DNA of 5,393 nt from Prevotella sp. UBA3837 (GCA_002392835.1 DGHX01000169.1:14368-19760), one strand, 5' to 3'. Counted from the stretch's first letter, positions 1-4,888 are shown. The notes: generated by a model from the sequence alone, not told the origin. Program-made: numbers and translations.

Positions 1-33
1 TGATCTTAATTGCTCGAAAATACCTTGCATCAT
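1..33 (-). CDS. possible start of a leftward gene, cut by the window edge
   Basis: Reading the minus strand from position 33 there are two adjacent ATG codons (33-31 and 30-28), then an open frame MQGIFEQLRS to the window edge without a stop. A leftward -7 promoter box lies upstream at 121-128, which makes a gene start here plausible. Only 11 codons are visible, so the product cannot be named and the frame could be chance. The reading is inferred from position and promoter, not from homology. Confidence 0.3.
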   Translation of the reverse strand, partial: MMQGIFEQLRS

Positions 34-64
34 TTACTATTTACGAATTTACGATTTACTATTT
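32..64. repeat. short tandem repeat of the heptamer ATTTACK
   Basis: Four tandem units of ATTTACT or ATTTACG (32-38, 39-45, 46-53 with one extra A, 54-60) followed by a partial ATTT. It lies just upstream of the putative leftward start at 33 and is separated by 5 bp from the second heptad repeat at 70-111. It is non-coding in any frame I would trust. Confidence 0.7.
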
Positions 65-69
65 GGAGA

Positions 70-111
70 GCGGTAGCAAATTCTTCACTCTTCACTTTTC
101 ACTCTTCACTT
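70..111 (+). repeat. 42-bp block with TTCACTN heptad repeat, copy 1
   Basis: The block starts with GCGGTAGCAAATT and continues as four tandem TTCACT(C/T) heptamers. A second copy at 1125-1166 is the same length, in the same orientation, with 5 differences in 42 positions. Four of those fall at the variable seventh base of a heptad or just before the first one. It sits in the leader of the possible leftward gene at 1-33. This type of AT-rich interspersed repeat is inferred to be dispersed in the genome; only two copies can be seen here. Confidence 0.75.
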
Positions 112-120
112 ACCTGGGTG

Positions 121-128
121 CAAAGGTA
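121..128 (-). promoter_or_regulatory. leftward Bacteroidetes-type -7 box
   Basis: On the minus strand this reads TACCTTTG, a full match to the TAnnTTTG -7 consensus of Bacteroidetes primary-sigma promoters, followed by GCACCC. I see no good TTTG -33 box at the normal 19-21 nt spacing (the nearest TTTG, 158-155, is 26 nt away), so confidence is moderate. It lies downstream of the MFS remnant and would drive the gene off the left edge. Confidence 0.5.
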
Positions 129-167
129 CGACGAAAAAGACAATCCGCCGTTACACAAATCTGCCTA

Positions 168-587
168 TTACTCCGGTGGCAGACTCTGGAAATGGCGGGT
201 AAGATAAACCTGCGCCATGAATAGCAGACATAGCATGATGCCTACTTTATAGGGCCCTGTCAGATCTGCGCTGCCAAACAGGATATGGGAGGCTGGCGCC
301 ACAATGACAGGGGACACGAACTGACCGAGATAGAGGGCAGCAGACAGCAGGGGCATGACCGTGGTGGCCGAGTTCTTGCCACCCTTGATGCTGGCGATGG
401 TGTTCAGATAAGGAACGCCTACACCGTTGGCGATGCCAATGAATGCAGATCCGAGAACCACCATCAGGACATCGGGAACCAGATAGGCCGCATAGCCCAA
501 CAGGAAGAATATGGGGGCGAAATACTTGACGCTCTGGCGGAAACGGTTCATCACGCCGCCAAACACCATGCCGACAAAGAAAGCCAC
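168..587 (-). pseudogene. MFS transporter, C-terminal remnant (about five membrane segments)
   Basis: The translation is a string of hydrophobic segments typical of the C-terminal half of a major facilitator superfamily permease. They are AFFVGMVFGGV followed by the basic loop NRFRQ, then FAPIFFLLGYAAYLV, the Gly-rich LGSAFIGIANGVGVPYLN, MPLLSAALYLGQFVSPVIV and VGIMLCLLFMAQVYL, ending in LPPE and a TAA stop. Full MFS proteins are about 400 residues with 12 helices, and only about 140 residues corresponding to helices 8-12 remain. The only in-frame start is an internal GTG at 587. The frame just upstream is closed by TGA at 596-594, and the umuD promoter region begins at about 598. I therefore call it a 5'-truncated relic. 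The substrate cannot be inferred. A short functional protein is conceivable but unlikely. Confidence 0.75.
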
Positions 588-597
588 AACAACTCAG

Positions 598-622
598 AAA
601 TACCCAAATAAATTTGGTATTT
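598..622. promoter_or_regulatory. imperfect inverted repeat over the umuD -33 box, candidate operator
   Basis: Left arm AAATACCCAAAT (598-609) and right arm ATTTGGTATTT (612-622) pair over 11 bp, with one extra C in the left arm and an AA centre. The right arm contains the -33 TTTG (613-616) of the umuD promoter. A repressor bound here would cover the RNA polymerase contact site. No T-run follows, so it does not look like a terminator. The regulatory role is inference. Confidence 0.5.
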
Positions 623-644
623 CATTCAGTTTGTACTATCTTTG
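613..644 (+). promoter_or_regulatory. umuDC promoter (TTTG-N20-TATCTTTG)
   Basis: The -33 box TTTG is at 613-616, followed by a 20-nt spacer and the -7 box TATCTTTG at 637-644, matching the Bacteroidetes TTTG/TAnnTTTG consensus in sequence and spacing. Transcription is expected to begin near 650, leaving a leader of about 36 nt before the umuD ATG. This promoter also argues against an upstream TTG start at 614, which would lie inside the -33 box. Confidence 0.8.
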
Positions 645-685
645 TGCCCGATTATAGGAAGAATAATGAATTAACGAGAGCACTG

Positions 686-1123
686 ATGGGCAATATCAAG
701 ATTATACGCGGTGTGTTTGACACCCAACTGGAACTGCAACATGCTGGGGTGAAGGCCGGATTTCCTTCGCCTGCTGATGACTATATCCACGAGACGCTGG
801 ATTTCAACCGTGACTATATCCGGCATCCTGAAGCCTCGTTCTATGGCGACATCGAGGGTGACTCGATGAAGGACGCTGGCATCTTCGATGGTGACAGGGT
901 GATTATCGACCGTGCCGTGGAAGCTCACAACGGCTCCATCGTTGTGGCCTTCTGGAATGGTGAGTTCACTATCAAGTACCTCGACCTGACACATAAGAGC
1001 GAAGGCTATATAGAACTGCGTCCTGCCAATCCGGGCTATCCCGTGTTCAGGATAGAGGCTGGCGATGACTTCCAGGTTTGGGGTGTGGTCATCCACCTCA
1101 TCCGAACCTTCGAGAACTTGTAG
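686..1123 (+). CDS. umuD: UmuD-type S24 peptidase, DNA polymerase V accessory subunit
   Basis: A 145-residue LexA-fold autoprotease of family S24. In the known system, RecA-stimulated self-cleavage gives UmuD', which joins UmuC as translesion polymerase V. The start at ATG 686 is supported by residue numbering that matches E. coli UmuD (139 aa): cleavage bond A24-G25 in KAGFPSPADDY, nucleophile S60 in EGDSMKDAG, and general-base K97 in EFTIKYL. An upstream in-frame TTG at 614 would add 24 residues but lies within the promoter. There is no N-terminal helix-turn-helix domain, so this is UmuD and not LexA. The bond is Ala-Gly as in LexA, not the Cys-Gly of E. coli UmuD. umuC follows 48 bp downstream, apparently as an operon. 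Damage induction is inferred from family knowledge and the inverted repeat upstream. Confidence 0.93.
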   Translation: MGNIKIIRGVFDTQLELQHAGVKAGFPSPADDYIHETLDFNRDYIRHPEASFYGDIEGDSMKDAGIFDGDRVIIDRAVEAHNGSIVVAFWNGEFTIKYLDLTHKSEGYIELRPANPGYPVFRIEAGDDFQVWGVVIHLIRTFENL

Positions 1124-1124
1124 G

Positions 1125-1166
1125 GCGGCAGCAAATTATTCACTTTTCACTATTCACTTTTCACTT
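1125..1166 (+). repeat. 42-bp block with TTCACTN heptad repeat, copy 2
   Basis: The second copy of the block at 70-111, in the same orientation: GCGGCAGCAAATT followed by TTCACT heptads with T, A or T as the seventh base. It occupies nearly the whole umuD-umuC gap, starting 1 bp after the umuD stop and ending 5 bp before the umuC ATG. The two copies are direct repeats about 1.05 kb apart, flanking the MFS remnant and umuD. Confidence 0.78.
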
Positions 1167-1171
1167 AAAAG

Positions 1172-2467
1172 ATGTACGGCATCGCTGACTTAGACAACTG
1201 TTACTGCTCCTGCGAGAAGGTTTTCCGCCCTGACTTGGAGGGGAAGCCAATCGTCGTGTTGTCGAACAATGACGGTTGTGTAGTGGCACGCTCCAATGAA
1301 GCCAAGGCGATGGGTATCAAGGAGGGCACGCCCTATTTCCAGTTGGCCCAGCAATTCCCTAACGCCAAGATTGCCGTGTTCTCCTCCAACTACGAGCTGT
1401 ACGGCGAGCTGACAGGCCGCGTGGTCAGCATCATCAGCAAAGAGACGCCTGCCTATTTCCGCTATTCGATAGACGAGTGCTTCATGTATCTTGACGGCAT
1501 CGAACTCGGTCAGCTGCAGCAATGGGGCGAGCGGCTGCACCGACGGGTGAAGCGCGAGGTGGGCATGCCCATCAGCATCGGACTGGCTCCCAACAAGACG
1601 TTGGCAAAAATAGCCTCAAAGCTCGCTAAGAAGTATGAGGTGTATAGGCACTGCTGCATGATTGACACGGACTACAAGCGGGAGCGCGCACTCGAGTGGT
1701 GTCCCATCGAGGATGTCTGGGGCGTAGGCAGACGATATGCAGCCAAGTTACAGGCGCTCGGCTGCAAGACCGCCCTCGACTTTGCGCAGCATCACAAGGA
1801 TTGGGTGCGCCAGACCTTCAACAACATCAACGTCGTCCGTACCTGGCAGGAGCTGAACGGCAAGGATGCCGTGCCGAATGAGGAACTGGCCAAAAAGAAA
1901 AGTATTTGCACCAGCCGCTCGTTCAACGGCATGATTTCCGACTACGACACCTTGCGCACTCAGGTGTCGAACTATGCCGCCCGCTGTGCTGAGAAACTAA
2001 GGCTGCAGAAAACCGTTGCCTCTATTGTAGGCGTGTTCGTCAATACCAATGCCTTCAGAGAGGATCTTGCACAGTATTGGAACTTCCAGGAACAACGGTT
2101 GATAACACCAACCAGTTCTTCCATTACCATTGTTGAAACTGCCAATGAGGTGCTGAAGAAAATCTACAGGCAGGGCTTTCAGTATAAGAAGGCTGGAGTT
2201 ATCGTTATGGGAATCGGTGCTGACAGTCCTATCCAGCAAGACCTGTTCGACATCAACGCTGAACAGTTCCAGAAGATGAAACGGCTCGACGAAGTGATTG
2301 ACCGCATCAACAGGATGCAGGGAAGCGAGACCATAGTGCTCGGTTCCCAGCAGTACACCAGGAAAGACGGTAAAGGCAAGGCTGATGTGTTTGCCAATGC
2401 CATTAAGCACGATTATAGAAGCCCCAACCCCACGACCAGGTGGAGCGATGTAATTAAATTAAAATAA
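1172..2467 (+). CDS. umuC: UmuC, Y-family translesion DNA polymerase (Pol V catalytic subunit)
   Basis: A 431-residue protein (E. coli UmuC is 422) that copies past damaged template bases at low fidelity. The palm begins IADLDNCYCSCE with metal ligand D6 and likely steric-gate Y11. RPDLEGKPIVVLSNNDGCVVAR is a UmuC hallmark (given here only as the segment at about residues 19-40, key residues N32, N33, D34, G35). YSIDECFM carries catalytic D101 and E102. A helix-hairpin-helix-like stretch is at about 179-197 (WGVGRRYAAKLQALG), then the little finger at about 240-350. QQDLF at 355-359 is a good beta-clamp-binding motif. The tail ending TTRWSDVIKL fits the C-terminal UmuC domain (DUF4113 type). 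ATG 1172 matches the family N-terminus; it is preceded by TTAAAAG and not by a strong Shine-Dalgarno. All key residues are present, so it should be active with the upstream UmuD. Confidence 0.96.
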   Translation: MYGIADLDNCYCSCEKVFRPDLEGKPIVVLSNNDGCVVARSNEAKAMGIKEGTPYFQLAQQFPNAKIAVFSSNYELYGELTGRVVSIISKETPAYFRYSIDECFMYLDGIELGQLQQWGERLHRRVKREVGMPISIGLAPNKTLAKIASKLAKKYEVYRHCCMIDTDYKRERALEWCPIEDVWGVGRRYAAKLQALGCKTALDFAQHHKDWVRQTFNNINVVRTWQELNGKDAVPNEELAKKKSICTSRSFNGMISDYDTLRTQVSNYAARCAEKLRLQKTVASIVGVFVNTNAFREDLAQYWNFQEQRLITPTSSSITIVETANEVLKKIYRQGFQYKKAGVIVMGIGADSPIQQDLFDINAEQFQKMKRLDEVIDRINRMQGSETIVLGSQQYTRKDGKGKADVFANAIKHDYRSPNPTTRWSDVIKLK

Positions 2468-2577
2468 AATAATTCAAGCCATATTCGAACTCTTAAGCAA
2501 ATCCTGTCGTGCAGGGTAATGAATAAAAACGTTGAGCCGTAAATCCGCTGCGCCAAGACAAAAGCTTATAAAACAAT
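2468..2577. other. intergenic stretch between umuC and the tRNA-Asn terminator
   Basis: I see no gene here. A weak hairpin, CCTG/CAGG (2503-2506 and 2512-2515), is too short and lacks a T-run, so it is not a convincing terminator for umuDC. The first strong stem on the rightward transcript is the tRNA-Asn terminator at 2578-2603. In the rightward direction that stem is followed by only TTT, so it may act poorly. Confidence 0.5.
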
Positions 2578-2603
2578 AAATCCCAAGATTGCTCTTGGGA
2601 TTT
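2578..2603 (-). terminator. intrinsic terminator of tRNA-Asn
   Basis: A perfect 11-bp inverted repeat: AAATCCCAAGA (2578-2588) and TCTTGGGATTT (2593-2603) with a 4-nt loop. On the minus strand it starts 3 nt after the tRNA 3' end and is followed by the T-rich TTTATTGTTTT. Confidence 0.85.
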
Positions 2604-2606
2604 AGG

Positions 2607-2680
2607 CGCTTCAGGATGGGCTTGAACCAACGACCCCCTGATTAACAGTCAGGTGCTCTAACCAACTGAGCTACTGAAGC
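2607..2680 (-). tRNA. tRNA-Asn (anticodon GUU)
   Basis: A 74-nt cloverleaf on the minus strand. The acceptor GCTTCAG pairs with CTGAAGC and the discriminator is G, as expected for tRNA-Asn. The D-arm is GCTC/GAGC. The anticodon stem CCTGA/TCAGG holds loop CTGTTAA, giving anticodon GTT. The T-loop is TTCAAGC. CCA is not encoded (GCCT follows the acceptor). The T-stem GTTGG/CCATC has a U-U mismatch at its second pair. The gene has its own promoter and terminator, so it is a single-gene unit. Confidence 0.95.
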
Positions 2681-2710
2681 AGTTTGCGCGTCATTTCTGA
2701 TTTGCGGGTG

Positions 2711-2742
2711 CAAAGGTACGATGTTTTTTTGTAACACGCAAA
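2711..2742 (-). promoter_or_regulatory. tRNA-Asn promoter (TTTG-N20-TACCTTTG)
   Basis: On the minus strand the -33 TTTG (2742-2739) is followed by a 20-nt spacer and the -7 TACCTTTG (2718-2711), then GCACCCGC. Transcription should start near 2705, about 25 nt before the mature tRNA 5' end. An A-rich stretch with the palindrome TTCGCGAA (2747-2754) lies just upstream. Confidence 0.85.
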
Positions 2743-2815
2743 CTTTTTCGCGAATTTTTTCTCTGTTTTCGTTAATATTTGCTAAATGCGGCGTTTTTTG
2801 CATGTCTGAAGCTTG

Positions 2816-2842
2816 AAAAAGGCCTGTTTGGGAGGCTTTTTT
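2816..2842 (-). terminator. intrinsic terminator of manC
   Basis: Arms AAAAAGGCCT (2816-2825) and AGGCTTTTTT (2833-2842) pair over 10 bp with one G-U and a 7-nt loop. The stem touches the manC stop codon (2843-2845). A/T runs on both sides make it suitable for either direction, but only manC reads into it from a known gene. Confidence 0.8.
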
Positions 2843-3934
2843 CTATTCATATTGCTCGCCATAGCGCAGGCTGACCTCATTGATGTACTTCCGGATGAGT
2901 GCCGACGAGTCGCCCTTTTTGCATATCAGCAATACATTACCTTGCTCTGCTACGATGTAGCCTTCCAGGCCATTGATGACCCCGATGTGACCTTTTGGCA
3001 GCCTGATGATGTTGCCTCGGCAGTTCTCGAGCAACACTTCGGAGTCGATGACCACGTTGTCCATAGGCTGCGTCTGCTTGAACTCGTAGATGCTGTGCCA
3101 TGTGCCCAGGTCGGCCCAGCCGAAATTGCATCGCATCACATAGGATGTGCCCGACAGCTCCAGTGCCAGCTTGTCCATCGACAGGTTGGGGTATGAGGGG
3201 TAGTGCGCCTGCACGTAGTCTATCTCCTCTTGGTCGGAGGTCATGTCTTTCACCGGTGCCAGTCGGGACGGTGCGTCGGTGATGTGGTGGATGCAGAATT
3301 CGCGCAGAAAACGTACGTTGGAAAGGAACATGCCCGTGTTCCACAGAAACTCGCCGCTGTCCATGAACAGTTGTGCAAACTCGCGATTGGGTTTTTCGGT
3401 AAACGACTGCACCTTGTAGATGCCATTCACCAGTGTCGGTTCTCCTATTTGTATGTAGCCGTAGCCGGGCTCGGGCCTGGTGGGCTTGATGCCCATGGTG
3501 AGAATGATGTTGTTCTGGCTTACAAAGTCAAGGCCTCGTCTCACATCTTCTTGAAAGCGGTCTTCGTCAATGACAAACTGGTCAGAGGGGACGACGATGA
3601 TGTTGGCATCTTCGCTGAACCGGTGGATGTGTGCTCCGGCCCATGCCACCGATGGTGCTGTGTTCCTGCTGACAGGTTCCGACAAGACGTTCCCTTCGGG
3701 AAGTTCTGGCAACTGTTCCCTGACAAGTTGCGTATAGCGCCGTCGGGTGGTTACGAAGATGTTCTCCAGGGGGATGGTCTTCAGCATGCGGTCAAATGTG
3801 GACTGCAGCTGTGTGCGCCCTGTACCGAAGAAATCAACAAACTGTTTGGGGCAGGCTTTTCTGCTTGACGGCCACAGTCTGCGACCATGGCCACCTGCTA
3901 AGATTACGCAATAATTGTCTGTCCGTTTTTCCAT
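2843..3934 (-). CDS. manC: mannose-1-phosphate guanylyltransferase (GDP-mannose pyrophosphorylase)
   Basis: A cytoplasmic enzyme that makes GDP-mannose from mannose 1-phosphate and GTP, feeding mannose and fucose into surface glycans. The 363-residue protein has the nucleotidyltransferase signature AGGHGRRLWPSSRK (13-26) with K30 in CPKQF, PSDQ at 116-119 (often PSDH), FTEKP at 178-182, WNTGMF at 198-203 and FGWADLGTW at 271-279. The C-terminus is a short beta-rich tail of about 70 residues; the phosphomannose isomerase cupin domain of long bifunctional ManC proteins is absent. I chose ATG 3934 (MEKRTDNYC), because an upstream in-frame start at 3994 would lie in the promoter region. It stands alone, with its own promoter and terminator. 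GDP specificity, rather than another sugar nucleotide, is assigned from these motifs. Confidence 0.92.
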   Translation of the reverse strand: MEKRTDNYCVILAGGHGRRLWPSSRKACPKQFVDFFGTGRTQLQSTFDRMLKTIPLENIFVTTRRRYTQLVREQLPELPEGNVLSEPVSRNTAPSVAWAGAHIHRFSEDANIIVVPSDQFVIDEDRFQEDVRRGLDFVSQNNIILTMGIKPTRPEPGYGYIQIGEPTLVNGIYKVQSFTEKPNREFAQLFMDSGEFLWNTGMFLSNVRFLREFCIHHITDAPSRLAPVKDMTSDQEEIDYVQAHYPSYPNLSMDKLALELSGTSYVMRCNFGWADLGTWHSIYEFKQTQPMDNVVIDSEVLLENCRGNIIRLPKGHIGVINGLEGYIVAEQGNVLLICKKGDSSALIRKYINEVSLRYGEQYE

Positions 3935-3963
3935 ATATAATAGATTATTATGAATTAGCGGTG

Positions 3964-3995
3964 CTAAGGTAGGCAAAAAAATCGATATTACCAAT
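3964..3995 (-). promoter_or_regulatory. manC promoter (ATTG-N20-TACCTTAG)
   Basis: Minus strand: -33-like ATTG (3995-3992), a 20-nt spacer, then TACCTTAG (3971-3964), one base off the -7 consensus. Immediately upstream is an A-tract (complement of the T-runs at 3995-4010) that could act like an UP element. The short leader contains an AT-only inverted repeat, ATAATA/TATTAT (3937-3942 and 3946-3951), close to the start codon. Confidence 0.65.
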
Positions 3996-4021
3996 TTTTT
4001 TTGTTTTTTTTAGGAGAAAAT

Positions 4022-4053
4022 GTTGTATGTTTCCCAAAAAAGTATTACCTTTG
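4022..4053 (+). promoter_or_regulatory. tRNA-Leu/tRNA-Pro promoter (GTTG-N20-TACCTTTG)
   Basis: -33-like GTTG (4022-4025), a 20-nt spacer, then TACCTTTG (4046-4053) followed by GCACCCGC. Transcription should begin near 4060, only a few bases before the tRNA-Leu 5' end at 4066. It is divergent from the manC promoter, with the two -33 boxes about 27 bp apart. Confidence 0.8.
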
Positions 4054-4065
4054 CACCCGCTTTAG

Positions 4066-4147
4066 GCCCAGATGGCGGAATCGGTAGACGCGCTGGTCTC
4101 AAACACCAGTGGGGCAACCCGTGCCGGTTCGACCCCGGCTCTGGGTA
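4066..4147 (+). tRNA. tRNA-Leu (anticodon CAA)
   Basis: An 82-nt class II tRNA. The acceptor GCCCAGA pairs with TCTGGGT (first pair G-U), with discriminator A. The anticodon stem CTGGT/ACCAG holds loop CTCAAAC, giving CAA, which reads UUG. The long variable arm TGGGGCAACCCG is typical of leucine. The T-arm is GCCGG TTCGACC CCGGC. CCA is not encoded. It is the first gene of a two-tRNA transcript; tRNA-Pro begins 26 nt later. Confidence 0.96.
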
Positions 4148-4155
4148 CGGCGAGC

Positions 4156-4172
4156 AGTCCGCTTTATGGACT
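4156..4172 (+). other. small hairpin between tRNA-Leu and tRNA-Pro
   Basis: AGTCC (4156-4160) and GGACT (4168-4172) can pair across a 7-nt loop in the 26-nt spacer. With no T-run it is not a terminator; it may be a processing feature of the dicistronic precursor. The 5-bp stem could be chance. Confidence 0.3.
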
Positions 4173-4173
4173 T

Positions 4174-4246
4174 CGGGATGTAGCGCAGTTGGTAGCGCAC
4201 TACGTTCGGGACGTAGGGGTCGGGCGTTCGAGTCGCCTCATCCCGA
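4174..4246 (+). tRNA. tRNA-Pro (anticodon CGG)
   Basis: A 73-nt cloverleaf. The acceptor CGGGATG pairs with CATCCCG, with discriminator A. The D-arm is GCGC/GCGC. The anticodon stem CTACG/CGTAG holds loop TTCGGGA, giving CGG, which reads CCG. The T-arm is GGGCG TTCGAGT CGCCT. CCA is encoded at 4247-4249, unlike the other two tRNAs here. It is the last gene before the terminator at 4254. Confidence 0.96.
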
Positions 4247-4253
4247 CCAAAAG

Positions 4254-4300
4254 AGGGGAGGTCTGACTGATTGTTTTCAGTTAGACCTCCCCTTTTTTTT
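4254..4300 (+). terminator. strong intrinsic terminator of the tRNA-Leu/Pro operon
   Basis: A 17-bp stem (arms 4254-4270 and 4277-4293) with one G-U pair and a 6-nt loop, followed by a run of eight T (4293-4300). On the minus strand the stem is followed by only TCTTTT, so it could also stop luxS transcripts, less efficiently. Confidence 0.93.
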
Positions 4301-4340
4301 GCTTCGCACGCAACATGATCTGCTGCCTGCAGCCTGTTGG

Positions 4341-4835
4341 CTATGCGTCGGCGAAGACCTTGCCGTCGTCGAGCGTCACCTGCAGGGGCGTGTATTCACT
4401 GTGGAAATCATTCTGCAGGCGGTGCAGGTAGCGCCGGCATTCCCATTTGCACATGGGCAGGTCGTGAAGCAGGTAGTTTCCGCAGGTCTGCGGCTCGGTG
4501 GCAGGCACCTTGTCCTGCGTCAGCATCCATTTCAGACACTCCATGGTGAGCTGGCGCATGTCTTCTACGCTGTATCCGCTGCGCATGATGATGTACATTC
4601 CTGTCAGGCAGCCCATAGGGCCTACGTACACTACGTCGTCCTTTGCGTCACTGTTGCGGAACCATGTTGCCATGAGGTGCTCCATGCTGTGAATGGCGGC
4701 CGGTGCCACTGCCGGCTCCTGGTTGGGCTCGGTTATGCGCAGGTCGAAGGTGGTGAGCCCCTTGTCCTCGCGTGAAACGTAGATGCCTGGCTTCAGGTGT
4801 GTGTGGTCGATGGTGAAACTTTGTATTACTTCCAT
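4341..4835 (-). CDS. luxS: LuxS, S-ribosylhomocysteine lyase
   Basis: A cytoplasmic metalloenzyme of the activated methyl cycle. It splits S-ribosylhomocysteine into homocysteine and DPD, the precursor of autoinducer 2. At 164 residues it is the usual family length. The N-terminus SFTIDHTHLKPGIYVSR is diagnostic. The metal site is visible as H49-x-x-E52-H53 in IHSMEHL (Ser where most homologues have Thr) plus C118 in CGNYLLHDLPMCKWE. The catalytic pair is E52 and C76 in GPMGCLTG. Start at ATG 4835 fits the family; the upstream sequence is A-rich with no Shine-Dalgarno. No methyl-cycle partner such as the SAH nucleosidase gene is adjacent in the window. The gene appears monocistronic, ending before the tRNA terminator on the opposite strand. 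Confidence 0.96.
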   Translation of the reverse strand: MEVIQSFTIDHTHLKPGIYVSREDKGLTTFDLRITEPNQEPAVAPAAIHSMEHLMATWFRNSDAKDDVVYVGPMGCLTGMYIIMRSGYSVEDMRQLTMECLKWMLTQDKVPATEPQTCGNYLLHDLPMCKWECRRYLHRLQNDFHSEYTPLQVTLDDGKVFADA

Positions 4836-4880
4836 TGCTTGATTGTTATTGTTGGGTTGTCATAATCGTCATTGCGGGTG

Positions 4881-4888
4881 CAAAGTTA
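4881..4888 (-). promoter_or_regulatory. luxS -7 box
   Basis: The minus strand reads TAACTTTG followed by GCACCCGC, a match to TAnnTTTG. I see no TTTG-like -33 box at the usual 20-nt distance; a TTTTTG lies only 12 nt upstream. The expected leader to ATG 4835 is about 40 nt. Confidence 0.6.

Noticed and set aside
32..111. CRISPR-like array
   Set aside because: The repeats are 7-bp direct tandem units with no unique spacers, so this is not a CRISPR.
285..611. Rightward open frame of 108 codons
   Set aside because: It is antisense to the MFS remnant; the product is polar and repetitive in composition and has no promoter.
614..685. N-terminal extension of UmuD from TTG 614
   Set aside because: The codon lies inside the -33 promoter box and upstream of the expected transcript start, and the numbering of catalytic residues supports ATG 686.
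671..1096. Leftward open frame of 141 codons
   Set aside because: It is antisense to umuD, which has all catalytic residues in the plus-strand frame.
2471..2490. Possible attachment-site remnant of tRNA-Asn (TTCAAGCC shared with the T-arm)
   Set aside because: The match is only 8 bp, in the opposite orientation, with no integrase nearby; chance is the simpler reading.
2813..3868. Rightward open frames of 127 and 221 codons across 2813-3196 and 3203-3868
   Set aside because: They are antisense to manC, which has full family motifs. Their translations show no recognisable domain and the first overlaps the manC terminator.
4020..4775. Rightward open frame of 251 codons
   Set aside because: It runs through two tRNAs, a terminator and the antisense of luxS; it is a shadow frame.
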